A DNA stretch of 64,000 nt from Anniella stebbinsi (taxonomy: Eukaryota; Chordata; Lepidosauria; Squamata; Anniellidae): contig JARDYH010000005.1 of NCBI GenBank assembly GCA_029215795.1, positions 14,354,001 to 14,418,000 of the forward strand, read 5' to 3'. A program made the translations under genes and the position numbers. Under the pieces are notes generated by a model that was not told the DNA's origin, did not search any database, and was given only the letters and a program-made list of their open reading frames with translations. Of the stretch, positions 57,201 to 64,000 are shown piece by piece (position 1 is the first letter of the stretch; every line of letters starts with the position of its first letter).

Positions 57201-59396
57201 ACAAGCCACATGACATCCGCACCAACTGCCCAGTCGTCTGCACAGAAATCTGGAACCATCGCTGTTTCTCTGCACAGAGTCAGAGCACAGCACAGAATCG
57301 GCTTCTTGGGTACTTGTTCTGCAGACCTCTTCCTTGAGGTTCTAGTTTTAGGGCTTGTAAGGCTCCAGGAGTCTAGAAAACTCCCTGGAAAATTCTCCGT
57401 ACTTGTGGTGGGCAGGAGAAGGGACCCTTGAGTTTCTTTGAACAACCAGAGCAGTAACTATGCGCTCCAGGCTCTATGAGCTGTGGGTGCTCTGGCACCG
57501 AGCTGACTTTTCTCACTGCCAAACACCGCCACACAAGAAGCACACGAAGAGAACTGACTGACATTTTATATAGGACGATCTAGGCAGAACAGAGAAGTAT
57601 TTATGTATTCAATGCACTCCTTAGCAACCCTCAGCCTACATCAGGGATAGGCAACCTTTGAGAATTTGAGAAACTCACCCTGGGCACTATGAAAAAAAAA
57701 AGGCTGCCATGGGAAGCATGGCAAAGGAGAAGAAACCTGCCCAAAAGACTGAGCACAAGGCAGAGGTGGGGACTGCGCCCCAACAGACTTAACAACTCCT
57801 TTGAACTCCCAGTTTTCAGCACCAACAGAAACCTATTTCACAGAAATCCCAGCTGCCTGTAAGAAAACGGGTTATTTTTTTTTAAAAAAAAAATGGAAGA
57901 GGTAAGACACTTTGGTGGGTGCCCAGAAATATGTCCACCGTTACATCGGTCCCCATGAGCACCATTTTGCCTAAAGGAATGTCTCAGCCAGGATCATAAT
58001 GATGACGTTAAGATTTCAAAGAACGTGTTATTGGAGAGAGCCGTTCTCACTCACAGAGCCTGATATGCATCTCTGTACCTTTTTTTGACTCAATATATTG
58101 TACTCCTGCTCTAATCTTGCGATCTTATTCCGCTCCCATTGATTTCAGTAAAAATCGGCCCCTCAATTATTATTTTTTAATGATCTAGAAAGGCCTTTTG
58201 TCTGAGAGATGGTTGCTGATGTATTTCATGGAGCTGCTGCTAGTTGATCTGTTTGATTTGACTGTAGTTTTAACGTATGCTACTGGTTTTTATTGCATAT
58301 TTATATCTGATATCCTAAATTGACTGCAGCCGCCACAAGAGATGCATATTTGACTGTCAGGACACAAGTCTTAAAATAAATAAAATAAATGCCCCAGACC
58401 GGTCACGAAATCGACACCCAGTTATCCATTCTAAGGTGACACATCAAGATTTATGTGGATAGTAACTCATAATAGAAACAACTATCAGCTCCCAGCCACC
58501 AGCCTTAGTATGCATACATTTATGACATGTATATCCCACCTTTCTTCCATCATGGATCTCAAGGTGGCTACATCGGATTCTAAGGTGGACACCCATCCAG
58601 GCACAGACCACGCCCAAACCTGCTTGGCTTCAGCAAGGTGACGCCTCAGGTGCCTTCAGACCAGGCCCTGGGACACGAGTATACAAGTCGCGGAGTTGCA
58701 GCCACAGTTCTGAACTGGCCCACGTTCCTGTGCAATGCCCCCGGGAACCTGCCCCTTTGCCCCAAACCCTCAGCAAAGCCCACAAGAGTCAACAGCAGAG
58801 AAAGGCAGATACAGCAGGAAGGAGGAAGGGACCTGAACGGGGCAATTCTGGACAGGAAGGAAATGGCCGTGAAGACAATGGGTCCTGGAAGAGACCCGAG
58901 GCGACGGACAGGAGGAAGAAACCCAGGAGTTCGGGAGGACATTTATCCTCAAGGGTATCGCGGAAACGGCTAGCTTGCCTCCATCTCACTGCCCATACTC
59001 CACAGCTCGGGGACAGGAAGGGAGATAACAGAACTGCAGAATAAAAAGAAGGAGGAAGGCGAGATACCACCAGCATCAGTGACTACTTCCCAACCTCCAG
59101 AGAGGGATTTGACAGCGGCGGGGTCGGCCCGGAGCACCACGACATGGTGTGGACAGGGCACAGCGGCAGCACGTGGGATGTGTGGGGAGAGGGGGGGCAG
59201 TTACCTCCGGCTGGAAGCTGGCTTTCGCCCGTCGCTTCTGGCCTCTCCCCTTGGCTCCCCGCCGCCCCACCTGCTTGATCCTGGCTGGCTTGCGGCTGCG
59301 GCCACCGTAGGCGTTCCTCCTCCTCCTGACCTTCCAGCCCGCTGCCGCCGCCCCCTCCGCCTCCGGGCTGCTCCACTCCTCGGGAAGCAGCCGCTT
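46826..59396 (-). CDS. Gene C: probable nuclear protein, five coding exons (N-terminus missing)
   Basis: Minus-strand exons, in transcript order 59396-59205, 56072-55848, 51938-51828, 48742-48623 and 47287-46826, are all multiples of three with phase-0 borders and join to 369 residues with no stop. Order of features: a basic segment (KVRRRRNAYGGRSRKPARIK, then KGRGQKRRAK), a Gln/Pro/Glu-rich disordered part, three SUMO-acceptor-type motifs (LKTE, VKEE, IKQE), a hydrophobic-acidic REVVVLDDEEDDEVE that fits a SUMO-interaction motif, and a globular-looking C-terminal ~150 residues (from IMEIYSLGGVQPLAQ). I do not recognise the family by name. A nuclear regulatory role is inferred from composition. 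The initiator exon is not placed. It converges on gene B. Confidence 0.8.
47699..48020 (+). mobile_element. CR1-type LINE 3' UTR in gene C intron
   Basis: AATCATAGGAGAGTTGGAAG, ATCCACCTTAAAACATACCT and CTTCCTGTAACTTGAGATCA, the common sauropsid CR1 3' end. A shorter relative is at 53166-53300. Confidence 0.85.
48140..48295 (+). mobile_element. LINE reverse-transcriptase scrap
   Basis: The frame reads NPFLGEVLEQVVVQQPRGLT followed by DETG, the start of an L2-like reverse transcriptase. Confidence 0.7.
48623..48742 (-). CDS. Gene C coding exon d (acidic motif)
   Basis: The acceptor is TTGCTACAG and the donor GTG|GTGAGT. 40 codons from VSAGLPQFKMARGTQ through VVVLDDEEDDEVEQLQQ to RPPV. Confidence 0.82.
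48743..49848. other. Gene C intron sequence, nothing assigned
   Basis: A C-run near 49347-49357; no exon or named repeat recognised. Confidence 0.4.
49849..50474. mobile_element. Element with ~195-bp terminal inverted repeats
   Basis: The left GGTATAAGTCTTCAACAAG and the right CTTGTTGAAGATTTATACC are inverted, and pairing continues through AGAAATAGTTTTAGAATGTC / GACATTCTAAAACTATTTCT to GAACCTGAAAGGTGG / CCACCTTTCAGGTTC. The spacer of about 230 bp encodes nothing seen. A G-run (50017-50029) sits in the left arm. Confidence 0.82.
50475..51210. other. Gene C intron sequence
   Basis: About 50521-50830 carries a repeat with GGGGTGCAGAACCTCAGGCT and GGCCAAATCCAACCCTCCAG text. The rest is unassigned. 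Confidence 0.45.
51211..51284 (+). mobile_element. L2 3' tail with (AAT)n
   Basis: GGGGCGGTATATAAATGTAA followed by about eleven AAT units. Confidence 0.7.
51352..51564. mobile_element. MITE, CCTGTTCAGACAAC family, intact copy
   Basis: GGGCCTGTTCAGACAACATG and GTGTTGTCTGAACAGGG ends are inverted. The interior has AAGCCATGGTTAGG and TTATGTAGCCACCATGGTTA. Confidence 0.85.
51828..51938 (-). CDS. Gene C coding exon c
   Basis: The acceptor is TTACTCCAAG (AAG, less usual) and the donor CCG|GTAAGC. 37 codons from DSDTRFPDVNLLLATSPKIK to PSSDSP, containing IKQE. Confidence 0.78.
52480..53300 (+). mobile_element. L2-like 3' end joined to CR1 scraps
   Basis: A short CR1-like start (AATCATAGAAGCCTAGAATA) precedes an L2 ORF2 C-terminal frame (SLHWLPITSRAKYKVLVITF, RTFSSAAPRLWNDLP) with an ATT tail near 53150-53169. 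CR1 3' text (TGCAGGAATCCACCTTAAAG) resumes afterwards, suggesting L2 inserted into CR1. Confidence 0.8.
53301..53985. other. Gene C intron sequence, nothing assigned
   Basis: A MITE-like scrap (about 53625-53735, TTTCCCAACCTGCGG ... TCTGGAGGACCCCAGGGTGG). No exon recognised. Confidence 0.4.
53986..54170. mobile_element. MITE, CCTGTTCAGACAAC family
   Basis: GGGCCTGTTCAGACAATACC at the left and GCGTGTCATCTGAAC at the right; the same interior as 51352-51564. Confidence 0.8.
54171..55300. other. Gene C intron sequence, nothing assigned
   Basis: A G-run (54259-54271). No exon or named repeat recognised. Confidence 0.4.
55301..55665 (+). mobile_element. CR1/L3-type LINE fragment
   Basis: GACAAAAGGAAGGACTTCTT, GGCTATGTGCTACCTCCAGT, ATCAGAGGCAGTAAGCCTAT and GCTGGACTAGATGGACCCTC, the opposite strand of the family at 7593-7785. 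Longer than that copy. Confidence 0.8.
55848..56072 (-). CDS. Gene C coding exon b (SUMO-motif exon)
   Basis: The acceptor is CACTGCAG and the donor AAG|GTAAGT. 75 codons, starting ESSSSSEFIHQPKSQGPEKQ and holding the LKTEPE and HVKEEPD motifs and a PRPPTPPP run. Confidence 0.82.
56100..59100. other. Gene C intron sequence, mostly unassigned
   Basis: A tRNA-SINE-like scrap, minus strand, about 58510-58640 (ACCACGCCCAAACCTGCTTG). Short open frames here have no recognisable domain. No further exon of gene C was found between 56072 and 59205. Confidence 0.4.
59205..59396 (-). CDS. Gene C coding exon a (basic segment)
   Basis: The acceptor follows a strong pyrimidine tract (CTCTTCTCTTCCCTTCCCTAG); the donor is GAG|GTAACT. 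64 codons, starting KRLLPEEWSSPEAEG and ending KASFQPE. It lies in a CpG-rich stretch (about 59100-59620), suggesting the promoter is close. The other two frames are also open here, so the frame was chosen by the phase-0 join and the Arg/Lys pattern. Confidence 0.7.
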
Positions 59397-59699
59397 CTAG
59401 GGAAGGGAAGAGAAGAGGGAGATACGAAGAGGAGCGCGCTGTGGAGGCGGTAAGCGGCAGGCGCGGAAACAGGAGCCCCAGCCCCAAAGCAAGCAGCGCC
59501 GTCGCTTGGTCCGCTCCTTCTGGCAACCGCTATCCTACCGCAAGCCCGGCTCTCCCCTCCCTGGGCAACCGGGCTTGGCACCTGCAACCCACCCCACCAT
59601 TCCTTGAAAGTGCATCCAAGGCACCCCAGGGCAGCCCAAGGCACGAGAGAGCAGCTCTTCCCGTCGTCCTCCCGCAAGAAGCAGCGAGGCTCCGACATA

Positions 59700-61632
59700 G
59701 GCACAGCTAGGACCAAAGAAAGAGAGCGAAGTAGTTGAGGTTTGCAAATCGAGACCGTGGGGTTTAGGGCAACTAGGGTAAACCAGGGAGCTAAAGTCAT
59801 GAGTTCTGGAGGTCTACTGAGCTTCAACTGTATTATGAAATAAAGCAACTTGGAAAGAATGGTTGAATCTCAAAGTTGCTGCCCCCGTCTTTGCTTTCTA
59901 GAGAGCACAAGTTTCAGGGTTGCAAAAATGTCAGAAAAATTTGCAGAAAACAGGGACTGCAGTGGTCTGACTGGGACTACTTGACGTAGCCTGACATCAG
60001 CCCATCCCTACAGCCCCCCCCCCGCCCCCCAGGTTTCTCTGCTCTCTATCTTGTTCCCCCAGTCTCTCTCAGACCAAACCTCTAACCCTAGGGAAACAAA
60101 AGAAAAAAAGAATCTTCCCAAAGCTGTGCAAACATGCGCACCCTGTGAAGCAAATTCAACAAACATATGCATGGTTTTAGTCTGCAGGGTTGATGCCACG
60201 ACAAGATGCAAGCAGGTTTGGTGCGGAGGTCCTGAGCTCCTCTGGCTATGCATTAGGGGTGCGCACTGCCAAATTAAGAAGCTTCCAGAGGTGCTGTAGA
60301 GGACTGGGTTTTTTTTTTATATAGTAGGCTGATGCCTTTTGACTTTTACAGCCTCTATTTTCAAAAGTATTTCTGTTTTGTGAGTCATTCTGGAGAGAGC
60401 AGGGATGTTCATTCCACTTCCTGGTACATACATACAACACACTCAATTTCTACACACACGCCCAATTTTCATTGGCCTGTCTTCTATAGCACCTTTGGAT
60501 ATTTGCCTCTTAATTTTGCTGTGGATTAATGCAGCTCTCTAGGACTGTGCACAGGCAGGGTAACGCATGAGAGAGTCAGGGAGGACAGAGCAGGACTGGG
60601 GATCAGGGGCAGGTGGCTGAAAGGGTAGTCCAGGTCAAGGTTTGGTGAGCATCAACCAAGGCAGGAGGAGAAGAGCAATGAAGGGCCAAATCAGGAATAT
60701 AGACTGTGGCTCAGCAGCTTTTCTGGAGCTCTCTGTCCTCACGGTTGCAGAAAAGAATATTGGTGGCACCCAGTATGTGCTTAATCTGTCCGCACCTCTC
60801 TTCCTGCATCTCCTCTGTATTCCCGTCTCCCATTTCACCCACCCATAAACAGGGCTGTATTCCCTCTAGGGCTGTATGTATGTCCTAATTCCATAGGAGT
60901 ACGAAAATAAAAATTAAAAAAGAGCTGAACGCTGCACTGAGTGCAGAATTCAGCTCCCTGAGAAACTAAGCATTCATTATGAATGGAGTCACTCCGTTTA
61001 GCCAGAAGGCTATAACAATACTTTCATGTTAAAAAAAAACCCATAAGGGCAAGTTTCTAGTCCTTATGGCTATGTTTCCGGGGGGGGGGGGGGTCGGTCC
61101 AGTGCCTTTTGTTGATCCTTATGCTGACAAAACCAGAATAAATCAAGCAGATTTGCTCAGTTAGCATAATTTATGCAAGGTGCAGAATCCACTTTTTCTT
61201 GGCTGAATTTGGATTAACAATTCGATTTTTAAGTTCTCTTTTTTTCTTTTTTCTTTTTAAAAAAAGGATCATACACAGCCCTGATCAGTTTTTTTTTTAA
61301 AGCCAAAGCTGTACCTTTCCCCCGCCCTTGCTGGCATTTGAATTGTTCAGAAACAACTGGCTTCTTAACCAATTAAGTGGGCACATGTTTGCTACACACA
61401 GACGGGACAAACACAGAGACTAAAATTAACCTTGTAAATAAAGTTCACAAGAGTTATTAGCCCACAAAAAATGTTCACTTGCATGTACATCCGCATATAA
61501 TGCAAGCCATTGGAAGCACAACAATGTAATCTAAAGAAGTAAAGAGCTAGCCCTCTTTCCAAAAACGTTGCTCCTCAGCTGCTTGGATATTTCAGTTCAC
61601 CACAGGCAAGTGGCTATTTAAAAGCCTGAAAG
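59700..61632. other. Upstream of gene C, nothing assigned
   Basis: C-run (60015-60029) and G-run (61080-61092). I could not place a first exon here with confidence. Confidence 0.35.
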
Positions 61633-61758
61633 CACAATCCTAAGCATGTTCAGACAGAAAAAAAAAGTCCTACAACTCCCAGCATTCCCCAGCCAACCAT
61701 ACTGGCTGGGAGTTGTACAACGTTTTTCTCTTTAAACATGCATAGGATTGTGCCCTTA
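61633..61758. mobile_element. Short palindromic MITE (ATGCATGTTTAGACAG type)
   Basis: AGCATGTTCAGACAG at the left and TTTAAACATGCATAGGATTG at the right, around CTACAACTCCCAGCATTCCC and its inverse TGGCTGGGAGTTGTA. Confidence 0.75.
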
Positions 61759-62006
61759 GTAAGGGGAACTGCTCAAACCTATAAAGCAGAACCCCAGCTC
61801 CGTAATCAGACTCATTTCAGACTACCTTTTCGTAAACCAAAAGGTCTAAACATACAAACAAAAGAAAAGAAAACTACATCAAACGTAAATCTTGTAGTCT
61901 GTTTAACATAATTTTTCTCCATTAACTTTAGAGGCAGGAATGTGGGTGGAATCCATATGATTGCTTGGGTATTTTCTTCAAGGTTCTTCATAACAGCAAA
62001 TTATGT

Positions 62007-62134
62007 TAAGGGTGCAACCCTCTGCATGTTTAGACAAAAAAAGGCTTACAACTCCCAGCATTCCTAAAGCAGCATGGGATGCTGGGAATTGTGGAACTCT
62101 TTTCTGTCCAAACATGCATAGGATTGCACCCTAA
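62007..62134. mobile_element. Short palindromic MITE (ATGCATGTTTAGACAG type)
   Basis: TAAGGGTGCAACCCTCTGCA and ATGCATAGGATTGCACCCTA are inverted; the middle has ACTCCCAGCATTCC and TGCTGGGAATTGT. Confidence 0.8.
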
Positions 62135-64000
62135 GTCTCTTTTCTAAATTCTGAGGAAAGGCTTTGGTAGACATGGCTGATGTAATTTTCTTTTCTTCTT
62201 TTTGTTTCTTTGTATGTTCATCTTGTCTTTGGAAACGTAATACAAGAATTAGAAATAAACAAACAAACCTCAACAGGGCTGGCAGGCAGCCCAAGACCAT
62301 CAAGGACCATGACATGTCCCAAGGCACAAGAGATCCTTCATACGCCAACCCTCCACAATTCAGATCACTGGAACATACAAGGGGTGTTACATCCAGGCCG
62401 CCAGCAGAAAAGAAAGCTTTGGCAGGCTCAGGCAAGTGAGCAGGTTAAATCCTATAAACATGCAAAGGGCCCAGGGGGGGGGGGGGGAAGGCCACACAGC
62501 GCCTATGGAGTCCCCCAGCCAGCTTGAACTGGAGTAATGTTTGCTCTCAACTGTATTACAGTGGTCAGGAAGACCTGGGTATCAAAGCAGATCACTTGGG
62601 CCTCCTACCCATAGGGGAATGTTACCTTGCTTTGGAGAGGGGGAAGCCTTACCCCACATCACCTGCCCTATATATGCAGCAGCCCTAGATGCTGCTGAGG
62701 AAGAAGGCCTTAAGTGGGGACAAAACGTTTTCATCAGTGGCATCACAACTGAGATACTAGAATGAAATATTTCTATCTTGTTCCTCGTGAGCAGTCTTAA
62801 CCAAAGCCGAAACCACATTTCAAGGCCGCTAGACCAAACCCTCCACTCCACGCTTCACATATACAGCTGAATAAGGAAAGTGCCTGCCGGGCTAAGAGAC
62901 CAAGGTTAGGTTACAGGAGGAGCACAAATCTTTTGTCCCCTGGCTTTATCTTGCTACACTTGCGAATTCCGAACAGCCACTCTCTTGCAGAGAGACAATA
63001 TCCCAAGTCACCATCACCGTTGTGTGCGGTCTACTCAGAAAAGCAAGACACCTACACGCAATGCAGTCAGAACAGAGCCCAGTGGGCAAATCCTTACCTC
63101 TGGTTCTGCCTCAGTTCCTATAAATTCTCAACTATGCAGCAATTTAGCCCAGAACTAAAAGTTCACAGTTACAGCAAACTGAACAGGCTTTGAATTCATT
63201 TCTCCATCAGGCGGATAAAGTCCGCTGCTAACCTGGTGGGCGGCAGGGCTTACTAAGGAAAAAGGGATGCTTCCGTGGACCTTCAAATGTGGCCACTGCC
63301 TGTGCTGGGAGAAGAAATGTCAAGCTGGAAGAGCTGCTCAAGATGGGCGTGGGGCAAATTCTGTCCTTAAACCTGTTTCACATGAACAATAATGCTCCTG
63401 TGCTGGTCCCATTGAGGTGTGAGTACAGTTTTCAATATTACGGTCATGTCGGCATTCGAATGTGGGGAGAAAAGGGCATTCGGCTGATCTTGCAAGAAAC
63501 TCCGGCGTATCGGAGCATTAATTCAAATCTAGGGGAGGGGAGTTCACAGTGCATACACAAGGGGGTAGGGAGAGAAAAAGGAGCAGAGGACATGACAGGT
63601 GTTTATCGAAATTAATACAAACCATGCAGAGACAGGGAGATATTTATCACCCTCTCACTACCGGATCGCAAGACGGCTGGAGGTGGAGCCAGCATCCACA
63701 AAAGCATATACATCTTGACACAGCGTATTTCACTTACAGAATTCACTAACGTAAGAGGTGCTCCTAGCTCGTTTAGACAGCTTTAAAACCGCTTTCGGAG
63801 CAGCGGCTCGTTGCTCCGACTCATTGAAAACAAAGCAAACGTACAAGCTTACAAAATAAGTGCATTTGAGTCCATCAGTTGAGGAATTCACCTTCCTCCA
63901 TCATAACGTATGAATCTGAATACAGATTTGATCGAAACACTCGGCTGTCACATAAAGACTTCCCTGCCATGCCACATGATTGCAACTTATCAGGCAGGGG
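62135..64000. other. Window end, nothing assigned
   Basis: A G-run (62475-62488). No gene, RNA or named repeat recognised. A good minus-strand donor sequence (GAG|GTAAGG near 63090) could belong to an unseen upstream exon of gene C but has no convincing coding text. Confidence 0.3.

Noticed and set aside
46826..59396. Identifying gene C as KANSL2, the mammalian LALBA neighbour
   Set aside because: The visible exons do not resemble the cysteine-rich KANSL2 domains as I know them, so it gives no support for LALBA synteny.
63085..63125. Small exon ending GAG|GTAAGG on the minus strand as a gene C first exon
   Set aside because: The frame that would fit (IGTEAEPE) meets a stop a few codons upstream with no ATG, and the acceptor is weak.

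Overview
The window looks like nuclear DNA of a squamate reptile (lizard or snake). This is inferred from gene structure with GT-AG introns, many L2- and CR1-type LINE pieces, numerous short hAT-like inverted-repeat elements, a tRNA/CORE-like SINE and abundant microsatellites. No prokaryotic, organellar or CRISPR features were seen. Most lines of open reading frame are transposon remnants or chance; three split genes stand out.

Region 1 (1-1866) is a minus-strand L2-like reverse-transcriptase remnant. Region 2 (2359-11116, plus strand) is gene A, a complete four-exon lysozyme-C-fold gene (146 aa precursor). It keeps all eight cysteines and most of a calcium-binding loop, but both catalytic acids are gone and an Arg/Lys cluster sits in the active-site loop. 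Region 3 (about 11.8-38.6 kb) is gene-poor and packed with nested repeats. It includes three copies of an unusual ~354-bp element rich in AATGCGC/GCGCATT words, and a GC-rich hAT-type element with a perfect 8-bp target duplication.

Region 4 (38665-42899, plus strand) is gene B, a second four-exon lysozyme-fold gene behind a clear TATA box. It also lacks the catalytic acids, has the complete acidic calcium-binding set, and carries the F-H-x-S-G-x-D-T stretch typical of mammalian alpha-lactalbumin. Its last exon reads on, in frame, into a 183-residue Pro/Thr/Ser/Lys-rich repeat tail, giving a predicted 329-aa secreted protein. A lactalbumin-like domain fused to a mucin-like tail is the most striking thing in the window.

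Region 5 (46826-59396, minus strand) is gene C, at least five coding exons, all phase 0, convergent with gene B. It encodes a probably nuclear protein with a basic N-terminal part, three SUMO-acceptor-type motifs, a SUMO-interaction-like motif and a well-formed C-terminal domain that I do not recognise by name. Its introns hold CR1, L2 and MITE insertions. From 59.7 to 64 kb I see only repeats and unassigned sequence; the first exon of gene C is probably there or close to 59.7 kb.

Genes A and B form a same-strand tandem pair and are best read as an ancient lysozyme/alpha-lactalbumin duplication cluster. Whether either is the reptile counterpart of mammalian LALBA needs a phylogeny and a synteny comparison.
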